Shown here piece after piece: positions 9,238 to 18,542 of a stretch of 64,000 nt of DNA. This DNA comes from Desulfatitalea sp. BRH_c12. Lineage in GTDB: Bacteria; Desulfobacterota; Desulfobacteria; Desulfobacterales; Desulfosarcinaceae. Every line of letters starts with the position of its first letter. The stretch's first letter is position 1. Made by a program: the position numbers and the translations under genes. The notes beneath the pieces were generated by a model that saw only the letters and a list, made by a program, of their open reading frames with translations, was not told the origin of the DNA and did not search any database. The stretch is taken from contig LADR01000029.1 in assembly GCA_000961655.1 (NCBI GenBank), positions 154,905 to 218,904 of the forward strand, given 5' to 3'.

Positions 9238-10221
9238 ATGAAAGCATTGCTCTGTAATGCATTTGGTCCGATAGAGGATCTAACTGTCGCAGAAACCCCA
9301 GCCCCGGTTCCCGACGATGACCAGGTATTGGTCGACGTGCGCTGCGCCTCGCTCAATTTTCCGGATGCCCTGATGGTACAAGGGCGCTATCAAATCAAAC
9401 CGCCGACCCCCTTCAGCCCGGGCATGGACCTGGCGGGAGTGGTCCACCAGATCGGTAAAAACGTAACCCATGTGTCGGTGGGAGAACGGGTCATCGCCTT
9501 CCCCGGACACGGGGCCTTTGCCGAGATGTGCGTGGCACCCAAGGAGAAAGTCATTCAACTGCCCGAGGGCATGCCATTTGCTACCGGCGCTGCCTTCGGC
9601 CTCACCTACTCTACGGCCATCCACGCCTTTGCCGATTGCGGCCGACTGCTCAAGGATGAGAGCGTGCTGGTGCTGGGCGCGGCCGGTGGTGTCGGACTGG
9701 CGGCCATCGAAGTGGCCAAGGCCATGGGCGCGCGCGTGATTGCGGCGGCATCCGACCCCGAAAAACTGGCTGTTTGCCGGTCAACGGGCGCCGATGAGAC
9801 CATCGATTACAGCAAAGAAGATCTGCGCAAACGCACTCTGGCGCTGACCGGCGGCAAAGGCGTGAACGTGGTCTGCGACCCGGTCGGTGGCGCTTACACA
9901 CAAGACGCTTTGCGGGCCACCGCCTGGGGCGGTCGTTTGCTGGTGATCGGATTCGCGGCCGGCGAAATCCCAAAAATTCCCCTTAATCTGGCCCTGCTCA
10001 GTGAACGCGCCATCATTGGCGTTTACTGGGGATCGTGGTCCGCCCTCTATCCCGCCAAGCACCAGCGCAACATGGCCCAGTTGGCACAGTGGTTCGCAGA
10101 AGGCAAAATCAAGCCTCTGATCAGCGATATGATATCCCTGTCGGGAGTCCCCGAGGCCATGCGACGGCTGATGGCACGCCAGGTCAAAGGCAAGGTGGTC
10201 ATCCAGGTTCAGGACCACTGA
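9238..10221 (+). CDS. NADPH:quinone oxidoreductase-family MDR protein
   Basis: Zinc-free medium-chain reductase of the quinone oxidoreductase family, 327 aa from the ATG at 9238 (GTG at 9235 is the alternative; AGAGGAGAA precedes both). GroES-like domain: residues ~1–125. Rossmann domain: LVLGAAGGVGLAAIEVAKAMG near residues 141–161, then the CDPVGG motif. The closest functional types I know are quinone reductases and acryloyl- or crotonyl-CoA-type reductases. With MaoC and the CoA-transferase nearby, action on an unsaturated acyl compound is plausible but unproven. Confidence 0.88.
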   Translation: MKALLCNAFGPIEDLTVAETPAPVPDDDQVLVDVRCASLNFPDALMVQGRYQIKPPTPFSPGMDLAGVVHQIGKNVTHVSVGERVIAFPGHGAFAEMCVAPKEKVIQLPEGMPFATGAAFGLTYSTAIHAFADCGRLLKDESVLVLGAAGGVGLAAIEVAKAMGARVIAAASDPEKLAVCRSTGADETIDYSKEDLRKRTLALTGGKGVNVVCDPVGGAYTQDALRATAWGGRLLVIGFAAGEIPKIPLNLALLSERAIIGVYWGSWSALYPAKHQRNMAQLAQWFAEGKIKPLISDMISLSGVPEAMRRLMARQVKGKVVIQVQDH

Positions 10222-10371
10222 TGGCGTGTCTTTCAATGACTTACCACGTCAGGTGATCCGGGCGGGCCTAAAACTTCACACCTGATGCTAAATACCCGCA
10301 AAGACCGAACATTGCGTAACTGATGCGAAGAGATACCCCAATCGCCTTGCACCCCAATGCCAGGAGTCATA

Positions 10372-12141
10372 ATGGATCCCAATATCCGCAAGCTCATCGA
10401 AGAGAAGATGTCGGTTCCGATTGTCGAGGGTGAGAATAAAGTCTGTACTCTGAACGAAGCGATCGGCCGTCACATCCATGAAAAGATGACCTTGAATCTG
10501 TCGGCCGGGGTCGGTGCGCTGGTGTACGAACTGGTCCGCACCTTCTGGGAGCGACAGCCCGAGTTCACTATCATCGCCCCCTCGCTGAACCTTCATTTGG
10601 TGGCATTGATCAAAAATCGGATCGCCTCCCGGATCTTGACTAGTTTTGCCGGCATCAACTATCCCAGCCCGCGGCCTTGCCCGGTCGTGCAGAACGCCAT
10701 CGCTTCAGGCGCTATCGAACTGGAAAGCTGGACCATGCGTACGATTCCGCAACGGCTCCTGGCGGGCGCCCTGGGTTGGCCTTGCATTCCCACCACTTCC
10801 CTGATCGGCAGCAGCATGGCCGAAGAGAACCGCAATGCGTTCAAAATGATCGACGATCCTTTCGGCAGCGGCGGTCGCATCGGACTGCTGCGTGCCCTGC
10901 GCCCGGATGTCACGCTGGTGCACGCCGCCGTGGCCGACCGCAGCGGCAACACCATTTTGACCTATCCGCTTGCTGGCGATGCCTTCGGCGCCTGGGCGGC
11001 ATCCAAGGGCGTTATCGTCAGCGCCGACAAAATTGTCTCGACCCAGTTCATTCGCAAGCATGCCCACATGGTGCGCATTCCAGCCTATGCCGTATTGGCG
11101 GTGTGCGAAGCGCCCCTGGGCGCACACCCGCTCGGGGTCATGCAACACGGCCTGCCGGACTTCGACGCGTATTTCCCGGATTACGATTTCATGACCGAAG
11201 TCAACAATGCCACCAAGGATGAAGCGGTTTTCGCGCACTGGATTAAAGAATGGATCCTGGATATCCCCGATCACGAAAGCTATCTGGCCAAGATAGGCAC
11301 CCAGCGCCTGTTGTATCTCAAAGGCAAGGCCGCGCCGGATGCGTGGCTGCCTGAAACCGAGGCGGAAGCGGCTCAGATCGGTTTCAAAAAAGGTCCCAAT
11401 GCGCAGGAACGCATGGTCCTGGCCGCCGGCCAGATCATCGCCCAACGCTGCAGGGACAAGGGCTACAAGAACATCCTGGCAGGCATCGGGCTCTCCAATC
11501 TGGCGGCTTGGATCGCAGCGTCCGGCCTGCGCGGCACCCCGCACGAAGTGGATCTGATGGCCGAGATCGGGATGTACGGCTACCTGCCGCGCACCTCCGA
11601 TCCAAGTGTGTTCAGTTTCCACAATATGCATGCATGTAAGATGCTGTCCAACATTGAAACGGTCCTGGGCTATAATGTAGGCGGCGCCGGCAACCGCTGC
11701 CTGGGGATTCTGGGCGCGGGCATGATCGACCCTTTCGGCAATGCCAACTCCACCAAAATTTCCGACAGAGCCTACCTGGTCGGATCGGGCGGCGCCAACG
11801 ACATCGCCTCTACCAACCAGGAGACCCTGGTGGTTATGAGCGCCGGACGCCACCGACTGGTTCCCCGGGTGCCTTACATCACTTACCCGGGAGACAAAGT
11901 CCGAACGCTGGTCACGGACGTGGGGCTTTTCGAAAAGGTGGACAGTGGCGAAACATTCACGCTGACGGCCTATCTTCCGGAGCAGCCGTCGGACACTGAA
12001 GCCCAGTGCATGCAAAAAATCAAAGCCCATGTCGGCTGGGACCTGCAGGTCTCCTCGCATTTGAAAAGATTGCCATCGGCAGACCCGGCGGATCTCACCC
12101 TCCTCAGGCTTTTCGACCCGCGGGGGTTTTACATTGGGTAA
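10372..12141 (+). CDS. fused-subunit CoA-transferase (glutaconate CoA-transferase-like)
   Basis: Family I CoA-transferase-like protein with alpha and beta parts in one chain, 589 aa. The ATG at 10372 has AGGAG six bases upstream; the ATG at 10357 has none. The N-terminal half (~1–310) contains LVHAAVADRSGNTIL, typical of the alpha subunit. The C-terminal half (~330–589) has AEIGMYGYLP, where the Glu is a candidate catalytic residue by position, and VGSGGANDIAS, typical of the beta subunit. Most glutaconate/oxoacid transferases are two separate subunits. It ends the plus-strand degradation module and would activate or transfer CoA between carboxylic acids. The acid is unknown. Confidence 0.8.
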   Translation: MDPNIRKLIEEKMSVPIVEGENKVCTLNEAIGRHIHEKMTLNLSAGVGALVYELVRTFWERQPEFTIIAPSLNLHLVALIKNRIASRILTSFAGINYPSPRPCPVVQNAIASGAIELESWTMRTIPQRLLAGALGWPCIPTTSLIGSSMAEENRNAFKMIDDPFGSGGRIGLLRALRPDVTLVHAAVADRSGNTILTYPLAGDAFGAWAASKGVIVSADKIVSTQFIRKHAHMVRIPAYAVLAVCEAPLGAHPLGVMQHGLPDFDAYFPDYDFMTEVNNATKDEAVFAHWIKEWILDIPDHESYLAKIGTQRLLYLKGKAAPDAWLPETEAEAAQIGFKKGPNAQERMVLAAGQIIAQRCRDKGYKNILAGIGLSNLAAWIAASGLRGTPHEVDLMAEIGMYGYLPRTSDPSVFSFHNMHACKMLSNIETVLGYNVGGAGNRCLGILGAGMIDPFGNANSTKISDRAYLVGSGGANDIASTNQETLVVMSAGRHRLVPRVPYITYPGDKVRTLVTDVGLFEKVDSGETFTLTAYLPEQPSDTEAQCMQKIKAHVGWDLQVSSHLKRLPSADPADLTLLRLFDPRGFYIG

Positions 12142-12299
12142 TCTGGCTATCCACTTCGGTCAAGTGAGATACGGCGTGGGGTAATGTAGAAAAACCCCCG
12201 TGAGCCGGGATGACGCAGACGCAGGACTTTGTAATTTTAAGGATCCTGAGAGAGGTTACTTACATGCGATTACCTAATGCCTTAAAGAAAGTAGAATTT

Positions 12300-13271
12300 T
12301 CAGTGCAGGTCGCGCAAGGCCTGAAGCACCGAAATCATGTCGTCCGGAAGCGGCGCTTCGAAGGTCATTATCTGTTCGCTGACCGGATGCACGAAACGCA
12401 GACGGGCAGCATGCAGCATCTGGCGCTGAACGTTACGGAGGATGTCCAGCGCGCTCTTTTCTACGCCCAACCGCGGTAAGGCGCGTCGCCGGCAATAGAC
12501 CGGGTCCCCCACAATGGGGTGTCCCATGGATTGACAATGGACCCGAATCTGATGGGTGCGGCCGGTTTTCAATTCGAGCCCTAACAGCGTTGCGCAGCCA
12601 AAGCGCTCGCGCACCTGCCACAGGGTGACGGCTTGCCTGCCGCCATACGCGACCACCGCCATCCGCTTGCGCTCGACACTGTGGCGACCGATCGGCCGAT
12701 CGATGCAACCACTGTCCTGCGCGACCGACCCGGTAACCAAGGCGAGATAATTCTTGGAGATGGTTCTTTCCTTGAACTGCAGAGATAAACAGTGATGGGC
12801 ACGGTCGTTTTTGGCGACAATCAGCAGGCCCGACGTATCTTTGTCCAGACGATGGACGATACCCGGTCTGCGCTCGCCACCGATACCTTCCAGGTCAGGG
12901 CAGTGGTGCAACAGGGCGTTCACCAGGGTCCCGGAAGGGTGGCCTGCCGCCGGGTGCACAACCAGGCCGGCGGGCTTGTTGATAACGATCACGGCGCTGT
13001 CTTCGAAAACAATGTCGAGGGGTATCTTCTCGGCGAGCAGATCCGACGCAACGGGCTCCGGCACTTGCACACTCACGACCTCCCCGGCTTTGACCTTGTA
13101 CCCGGGTTTGCACGGACGGCCGTCCACGCGCACGTGACCCGCACGGATCCAAATACCCGCCTGTGAACGCGACCCCTGCTGCGGCCAATGCGCGGAGACA
13201 AAGGCGTCCAAGCGGCTACCGGCTTGAGCCAAGCTTACGGTGTGAATCGACGGTCCGGAGTCGAAGTGCAT
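12300..13271 (-). CDS. rluD: 23S rRNA pseudouridine synthase, RluD family
   Basis: Isomerises uridines in helix 69 of 23S rRNA (1911/1915/1917 in E. coli). 323 aa from the ATG at 13271; a TTG at 13322 would overlap carD. An S4 RNA-binding domain lies at ~12–75 and the catalytic domain at ~85–310, with the motif GIVHRLDKDTSGLL, whose Asp is the catalytic residue of the family, and LKTGRTHQIRVH further on. It lies 16 bases downstream of carD on the same strand, so the two are probably cotranscribed. RluA/RluC-type specificity cannot be fully excluded. Confidence 0.9.
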   Translation of the reverse strand: MHFDSGPSIHTVSLAQAGSRLDAFVSAHWPQQGSRSQAGIWIRAGHVRVDGRPCKPGYKVKAGEVVSVQVPEPVASDLLAEKIPLDIVFEDSAVIVINKPAGLVVHPAAGHPSGTLVNALLHHCPDLEGIGGERRPGIVHRLDKDTSGLLIVAKNDRAHHCLSLQFKERTISKNYLALVTGSVAQDSGCIDRPIGRHSVERKRMAVVAYGGRQAVTLWQVRERFGCATLLGLELKTGRTHQIRVHCQSMGHPIVGDPVYCRRRALPRLGVEKSALDILRNVQRQMLHAARLRFVHPVSEQIMTFEAPLPDDMISVLQALRDLH

Positions 13272-13287
13272 GGGCTCAGAAGGCAGG

Positions 13288-13836
13288 TTACTCTTCGGCG
13301 CCAGTGGAAAAGAGTCCTTCAATTTCCGTGATTACCGTTTGTTCGTCGGTATTTTGAGCGGTGGAAAGTTCTTTGATCAGAAGGGTGTAAGCTGTATCGT
13401 ACAGCTTGCGCTCTCCGAACGAGAGATCTTTGTTCAACTTGAGCAAGGAGAGATCGCGAAAGACTTCGGCCACCTCATAGAGCGAGCCGGTTTTGATCTT
13501 ATCCATATATTCCCGATAACGCCTGTTCCAGGTCTGGTTGTCTACAGCCAGATCGCGCTTGGATTTGATCACGTCCATAATCTTGGGAATCTCTTTTTCC
13601 CCGATCACGTCGCGCAAACCAACTGATTCGACATTCCAAGTGGGGATCATGATGACCATGTTGTTTTCAAGGATCTTCATGATGTAAAAGTCATGCTTTT
13701 CCCCGTTGACGACCCGCGACTCGATAGCTTCAATACGGCCAACGCCGTGGGCGGGATATACAGCCAGATCCCCGATTTTAAATCGGCCTACCGTGCTCTT
13801 GGGGGAAGTTGACTTTTCTTCGGTGGGTTTATTCAT
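13288..13836 (-). CDS. carD: CarD-family transcriptional regulator
   Basis: RNA-polymerase-binding regulator, 182 aa. The N-terminal Tudor-like RNAP-interaction domain (~residues 19–75) has the CarD/TRCF motif GDLAVYPAHGVGRIEAIE. The C-terminal helical DNA-binding domain includes WNRRYREYMDKIKTG. In mycobacteria and Myxococcus CarD stabilises the open complex at rRNA and other promoters. The first ~18 residues are a charged, serine/lysine-rich tail. It lies between the hppA terminator and rluD. Confidence 0.93.
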   Translation of the reverse strand: MNKPTEEKSTSPKSTVGRFKIGDLAVYPAHGVGRIEAIESRVVNGEKHDFYIMKILENNMVIMIPTWNVESVGLRDVIGEKEIPKIMDVIKSKRDLAVDNQTWNRRYREYMDKIKTGSLYEVAEVFRDLSLLKLNKDLSFGERKLYDTAYTLLIKELSTAQNTDEQTVITEIEGLFSTGAEE

Positions 13837-13917
13837 AAAGGTTCCAAATCATGCAGTTGGAGGCGCCCCAGGCGCCCAAATAGGTACTAAATATAACATC
13901 GCTATTGGCAGGTTGCA

Positions 13918-13953
13918 ACAAAAAAGGATCGGCCCCCGGAGGAGCCGATCCTT
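13918..13953 (-). terminator. Rho-independent terminator of hppA
   Basis: Read on the minus strand: AAGGATCGGC, a 10-base loop, GCCGATCCTT, then TTTTTG. The perfect 10-bp stem lies 39 bases after the hppA stop codon and separates it from carD. Confidence 0.9.
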
Positions 13954-13991
13954 ATGGACCTATAGCCTCAGAATTTAAGGCTGGAATACGA

Positions 13992-16025
13992 TTACAGCAG
14001 GAACGGTACCATGAGCAGCGCAACCACGTTGAGGATCTTGATCATCGGGTTGACAGCTGGGCCGGCGGTATCTTTGTACGGGTCGCCGACGGTGTCGCCG
14101 GTAACGGCCGCTTTGTGGGCATCGCTGCCCTTGCCGCCAAGGTGGCCGTCTTCAATGTATTTCTTGGCATTGTCCCAGGCCGCGCCACCCGTGGTCATGG
14201 AGATGGCCACGAACAGACCGGTCACGATGCTGCCGATCAAAAGTCCGCCAAGGGCAACGGGCCCAAGAACGAAGCCGACGATAACCGGTGCGATAACGGG
14301 CAACAGGGCCGGCACCATCATCTCTTTGAGGGCGAATTTGGTGACGATATCGACGCAGGCACCGTAATCGGGTTTGGAGGTACCTTCCATGATACCCGGA
14401 ATTTCGCGGAACTGGCGACGCACTTCTTCAACAACGGCGCCACCGGCATTGCCGACGGCTTTCATCGCGATGGAGGCAAACAGGTAGGGCAGCAATCCAC
14501 CGATAAACAGACCAATGATAACCTTTACATCGGAAAGGTCGAACACAAGCGCTTTGGCGGCGCCGGCAATTTTGAACTCTTCCACATAAGCAGCAAAAAG
14601 AACCAGAGCAGCCAGACCGGCAGAACCAATGGCATAGCCTTTGGTGACAGCCTTGGTGGTGTTGCCAACCGCATCCAACGGATCGGTAACGGCGCGAACG
14701 CTCTCATCCATCTCAGCCATTTCAGCGATGCCACCGGCGTTATCGGTAATCGGGCCGTACGCGTCAATGGCGATAACCATACCGGTCATCGAGAGCATGG
14801 ACATGGCAGCCATGGCAATGCCGTAAAGGCCACCAAACATATGCGCCAGGTAAATTGCCAGACAGATCACGAGGACCGGTGCGGCAGTCGACTGCATGGA
14901 AACGGCCAGACCGGCGATGATGTTGGTGCCGTGACCGGTTGTGGAGGCATCTGCAATCGCTTTAACAGGAGCATATTTTCCGGTGTAATACTCGGTGATA
15001 ATAACGATAACGACGGTGAGAATCAAACCGATCAGGGTGCAGTAATAAATTTCCATCGAGGTGACGTCGCCCAAACCACCCATGTATTGACGGCAGGCAT
15101 AATAAAAAGCCACGGCCGCAATAATGGCAGCGCCGAACATCCCTTTGTACAGGGCGCCCATGATGTACTCGCTTTTTCCCAGACGGACAAAGAAAATGGC
15201 GATAATGGAGGCAATGATGGAGATGGCACCCAGGATCAGCGGAAATTCAGTAGCCATAAGCTTACCGGGGAACAACAGGTTGCCAATAAGCATAGCGGCC
15301 ACGGCGGTTACCGCGTAGGTTTCGAAAAGGTCTGCGGCCATACCGGCACAGTCGCCGACATTGTCGCCGACGTTGTCAGCAATGGTAGCGGGGTTGCGGG
15401 GATCGTCCTCGGGAATACCGGCTTCGACCTTGCCCACCAAGTCAGCACCGACATCTGCGCCTTTGGTAAAGATACCGCCGCCCAATCGGGCAAAGATGGA
15501 GATCAAGCTGCCGCCAAAGCCAAGGGCCACCAAGGCGATAACCGCGTCTTTGGGGGAAACGCCCGTCCGGGTTAAAATGGTATAATAGCCGGCAACGGCG
15601 GTAAGTGCCAAGCCTGCTACCATCATACCGGTGACCGAACCGCCTTTGAAGGCAATCGCCAAACCGGCTGCCAAGCCTTTTCTGGAAGCTTCGGCTGTGC
15701 GGACATTGGCGATAACCGACACGCGCATGCCAATGTAACCGGCCAGGAAGGAAGCCACCGCGCCGAGCAGGAAGCCGAGGGCGGTTTTAAATCCCAAGGT
15801 GAAGATAATAATGGTAAAAATGATAATACCCGTGATGCCCATGCTTTTCATCTGGCGATTAAGGTAGGCGATAGCACCTTCCTTGATGGCATTGGCGATT
15901 TCCTGCATTTTTGCATTGCCGGCAGGCGCGCTTTTGACGACCGTGGCCAAAATGATCGCAAAGAGCACACCGACCAAACCGATCAATGTACAAAATAGCG
16001 GAATGTTCTTCATTACGACGTCCAT
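13992..16025 (-). CDS. hppA: K+-independent membrane pyrophosphatase, H+ pump
   Basis: Integral membrane PPase that couples PPi hydrolysis to proton export, 677 aa with ~16 membrane segments. The start is the ATG at 16025, 8–9 bases after GGAGGAGAG. The catalytic block is complete: [31 protein letters not shown], and a C-terminal [10 protein letters not shown]. In [10 protein letters not shown] the residue after GNTT is Lys458; Ala marks the K+-dependent type and Lys the K+-independent type, which normally pumps H+. It saves energy from PPi released by acyl-CoA and sugar activation, common in syntrophs and sulfate reducers. It ends in a strong terminator. Confidence 0.95.
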   Translation of the reverse strand: MDVVMKNIPLFCTLIGLVGVLFAIILATVVKSAPAGNAKMQEIANAIKEGAIAYLNRQMKSMGITGIIIFTIIIFTLGFKTALGFLLGAVASFLAGYIGMRVSVIANVRTAEASRKGLAAGLAIAFKGGSVTGMMVAGLALTAVAGYYTILTRTGVSPKDAVIALVALGFGGSLISIFARLGGGIFTKGADVGADLVGKVEAGIPEDDPRNPATIADNVGDNVGDCAGMAADLFETYAVTAVAAMLIGNLLFPGKLMATEFPLILGAISIIASIIAIFFVRLGKSEYIMGALYKGMFGAAIIAAVAFYYACRQYMGGLGDVTSMEIYYCTLIGLILTVVIVIITEYYTGKYAPVKAIADASTTGHGTNIIAGLAVSMQSTAAPVLVICLAIYLAHMFGGLYGIAMAAMSMLSMTGMVIAIDAYGPITDNAGGIAEMAEMDESVRAVTDPLDAVGNTTKAVTKGYAIGSAGLAALVLFAAYVEEFKIAGAAKALVFDLSDVKVIIGLFIGGLLPYLFASIAMKAVGNAGGAVVEEVRRQFREIPGIMEGTSKPDYGACVDIVTKFALKEMMVPALLPVIAPVIVGFVLGPVALGGLLIGSIVTGLFVAISMTTGGAAWDNAKKYIEDGHLGGKGSDAHKAAVTGDTVGDPYKDTAGPAVNPMIKILNVVALLMVPFLL

Positions 16026-16046
16026 TCTCTCCTCCATAAATTGATG

Positions 16047-16631
16047 TTAACTTACGTTCTGATTAAACTGGTTCATCGCTTCCTTGGTACCTTTTGACAA
16101 AATCGTGACGATCGCTTCGCATGACCTCTGAAGGAGTGCGTCCATGGCAATTTTTTCATCTCGGCTGAAAGTGCTGAGCACATGATTTACAACGTTCGCG
16201 CGGTTCAGGGAGCGTCCGACCCCTATCCGAACTCGGGCAAAATCCCCCCCTCCAAAAGCATCGATGATCGATCTTATACCTTTGTGTCCGCCATCGCCCC
16301 CTTTCTCTTTGATTTTTAATCTTTGAAATGCCAGGTCGATGTCATCATGCACTATGACCATCCGCCCGGATTGAATCCTGAAAAAATCAGCCAACTGGCG
16401 TAAGGGCAACCCGCTTCGATTCATGAAGGCCTGGGGTTTGGCCAGGACTACCTCCGCTGACCCGATCCGGCCTCTTGCGAAAAAAACGTCGAACTTGCGT
16501 TTTTTGACCTCTATCCGGTAAATCTCCGCAAGCGCATCGATCACCATGAAGCCGGCATTGTGACGGGTCTCCGCATAATCCGGGCCAGGATTGCCAAGTC
16601 CTGCCACTAAGTACACCTCTGGTTCCGACAT
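16047..16631 (-). CDS. pth: peptidyl-tRNA hydrolase
   Basis: Releases peptidyl-tRNA that drops off ribosomes. 194 aa, normal for Pth. Motifs: LVAGLGNPGPDYAETRHNAGF (first part, residues ~7–24, containing the conserved His and Asn), KPQAFMNRSG, and VHDDIDLAFQRLKIK with the conserved Asp. GGDGGHKGIRSI carries the other Gly/His block. It is placed after rplY on the same strand, the classical order in this phylum. Confidence 0.95.
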   Translation of the reverse strand: MSEPEVYLVAGLGNPGPDYAETRHNAGFMVIDALAEIYRIEVKKRKFDVFFARGRIGSAEVVLAKPQAFMNRSGLPLRQLADFFRIQSGRMVIVHDDIDLAFQRLKIKEKGGDGGHKGIRSIIDAFGGGDFARVRIGVGRSLNRANVVNHVLSTFSRDEKIAMDALLQRSCEAIVTILSKGTKEAMNQFNQNVS

Positions 16632-16672
16632 GCGTTGTTATCTGTGCTTCCGTTCCCGTCGCAGGCGGGAGA

Positions 16673-17299
16673 TTACTCCGCACCAGCCTCTTTACCTTCG
16701 GCCGCTTCACCCTCGGCGGCTGCCGCAGTTTCCATGTCACGCCGGGTGGCCGAAACGGTTAAAATCGTGAAGTTGACATCATGGGGAATTTCGATATTGC
16801 CGGATGTCGGAATATCCTCTACGTGCACCGCGTCACCAATATCCAGGTCCGTTATATCTATTGTGAAATTGGATGGAATCTCGTTGGGCAGACAGAAGAC
16901 CTCCAATTCGTGACGGATGATTTGCAGAACACCGCCGTTGTCCACGCCCACGGACTCGCCGACTGTGAGCACCGGCACATTGACGTGGATTTTGCGATCC
17001 ATGGCCACTTCATACAGGTCCACATGCAAAAAGGCCCTGGAAAGGGGATGGGTCTGCAGTTCCTTGATCATCACCTGCTTGGTATTTTGCTCGTCATCGA
17101 CATTCAGCGTGTAAACGGAACGTCCCAAGCCGCCCTTTTTGATAATGGTTTCTAGGTCGAAGGCTTGAATGGCGAGCATGCGGGGCTCGCTTTTGGGTCC
17201 ATAGAGAATCGCCGGCACCTGCCCCTGACGGCGCAATGAGCGGGCGGGACTGTTGCCCTTGGTTGTACGGGTTATGGCTTTTAATGCGATGTTATCCAA
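16673..17299 (-). CDS. rplY: 50S ribosomal protein L25/general stress protein Ctc
   Basis: 5S-rRNA-binding ribosomal protein of the long CTC/TL5 type, 208 aa. The L25 domain covers ~1–92 (ITRTTKGNSPARSLRRQGQ, VPAILYGP) and the C-terminal TL5 beta domain ~95–185. The tail is acidic and Ala/Glu-rich. The start codon is TTG at 17297–17299, chosen because AAGGAGGA lies eight bases upstream and the N-terminus then aligns with the family. It lies between prs and pth. Confidence 0.93.
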   Translation of the reverse strand: MDNIALKAITRTTKGNSPARSLRRQGQVPAILYGPKSEPRMLAIQAFDLETIIKKGGLGRSVYTLNVDDEQNTKQVMIKELQTHPLSRAFLHVDLYEVAMDRKIHVNVPVLTVGESVGVDNGGVLQIIRHELEVFCLPNEIPSNFTIDITDLDIGDAVHVEDIPTSGNIEIPHDVNFTILTVSATRRDMETAAAAEGEAAEGKEAGAE

Positions 17300-17329
17300 A
17301 GAAAAATTCCTCCTTGCAGGACAAATGGG

Positions 17330-18283
17330 TTATACGAATAAAGATGTCACCGAATCGCCGCGATTGCTTCGGATGATGGCCTCGCCAACCAGTTCGGCAA
17401 TAGACAGCACATTTATTTTGCCACAAGCGACGGCTTCGGGCGTTAATGGAATGGTATCGGTGACCACGAGGCTTTTTAGATCCGATGATTGAATGCGGCT
17501 GATGGCCGGTCCGGACAAAACCGGGTGGGCGCAGCACGCATGCACTTCCAGGGCGCCATTATCCAGCAATACGCCCACGGCCTCGGTCAGAGTGCCGGCG
17601 GTATCGACCATATCATCCAAAATAATTGCAACTTTATCTTTTACGTTGCCGATCACGGCCATGGCCTTGGCTTCGTTAGGCGCCGAACGCCGCTTGTCAA
17701 CGATGGCCAAACTGGCATCCAGGCGCTTGGCAAATGCGCGTGCACGCTCCACGCCGCCCGCGTCGGGCGAGACGACCACGATATTGTCACTGATGTTCTT
17801 GCGAATGAATTTAAGCAGGACCGGCGCGGCAAAAAGGTTATCCACCGGAATATTGAAAAAGCCCTGGATCTGCCCGGCATGCAGGTCCATCGTGATAATG
17901 CGGTTGGCACCGGCGGTGGTGATCATATCCGCGACCAATTTGGCGCTGATGGGTACGCGCGGCGCCACTTTTTTGTCTTGCCGGGCATAGCCGTAGTAGG
18001 GAATGACGGCAGTGATGCGACTGGCGGATGCGCGCTTCATCGCATCGATCATCAGCAGCAGTTCCAACAGGTGGTGACTTACCGGCGAGCAGGTAGACTG
18101 GATGATGAACACATCTTTGGTGCGTACGTTGTCTTCGATTTCGATCTGGATTTCGCCGTCACTGAACGTGTTTACCTTGGCCCCGCCGAGCGGCATTTTC
18201 AGAAACTCACAAATTTTCTTTGCCAGGGCTGAATTCGAGTTGCCGGAAAAAATCCAGAAATCATTGAGTGTTCTACTTGCCAC
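17330..18283 (-). CDS. prs: ribose-phosphate pyrophosphokinase
   Basis: Makes PRPP from ribose-5-phosphate and ATP for nucleotide, His and Trp synthesis. The GTG start at 18283 gives 317 aa, the usual length; the open frame extends to 18364 but the extra residues are not Prs-like. Visible are [15 protein letters not shown], the PRPP-loop region [13 protein letters not shown] (here [12 protein letters not shown]) and the flexible-loop KRR segment ([12 protein letters not shown]). AAGGGGG precedes the GTG by ten bases. It lies directly downstream of tRNA-Gln and ispE, and upstream of rplY. Confidence 0.93.
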   Translation of the reverse strand: MASRTLNDFWIFSGNSNSALAKKICEFLKMPLGGAKVNTFSDGEIQIEIEDNVRTKDVFIIQSTCSPVSHHLLELLLMIDAMKRASASRITAVIPYYGYARQDKKVAPRVPISAKLVADMITTAGANRIITMDLHAGQIQGFFNIPVDNLFAAPVLLKFIRKNISDNIVVVSPDAGGVERARAFAKRLDASLAIVDKRRSAPNEAKAMAVIGNVKDKVAIILDDMVDTAGTLTEAVGVLLDNGALEVHACCAHPVLSGPAISRIQSSDLKSLVVTDTIPLTPEAVACGKINVLSIAELVGEAIIRSNRGDSVTSLFV

Positions 18284-18431
18284 GATCAGAGTGCCCCCTT
18301 GCGCGATGCTGCTGTCTGAATCGGCCGCGCCGTTACATCGCCCCGGCCGTGGCCCTGGCCTCAAATTCCATACTCAAGCGGCCGTTGAACCCCAACCGGA
18401 TTGGCCGGATCGATGTGTTCGCTTAAATTTG

Positions 18432-18507
18432 TGGCTGGGGCGGGAGGATTCGAACCTCCAAATGCAGGAACCAAAATCCTGTGTCTTAGCCATTTGACGA
18501 CGCCCCA
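18432..18507 (-). tRNA. tRNA-Gln (anticodon TTG)
   Basis: 76-base cloverleaf on the minus strand. Acceptor TGGGGCG pairs with CGCCCCA. The anticodon stem CAGGA/TCCTG holds the loop TTTTGGT with anticodon TTG. The T arm is GGAGG-TTCGAAT-CCTCC, and the discriminator G is followed by an encoded CCA. It sits between ispE and prs, so it is probably processed from their transcript. Confidence 0.97.
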
Positions 18508-18542
18508 ACAAACATTTTAACTTACTTTTGATACCCTGCCGA

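Noticed and set aside
10705..12060. 451-codon minus-strand open frame
   Set aside because: Antisense shadow of the CoA-transferase gene; no ribosome site and His/Gln-rich product.
12210..12479. 89-codon plus-strand frame near the CoA-transferase end
   Set aside because: Most of it overlaps the 3' part of rluD in antisense; no ribosome site and no family resemblance.
13905..15575. 556-codon plus-strand open frame
   Set aside because: Antisense shadow of hppA, whose membrane-helix codons leave the opposite strand open. The Asn/Gly/His/Gln-rich product has no motif, while hppA has every catalytic motif.
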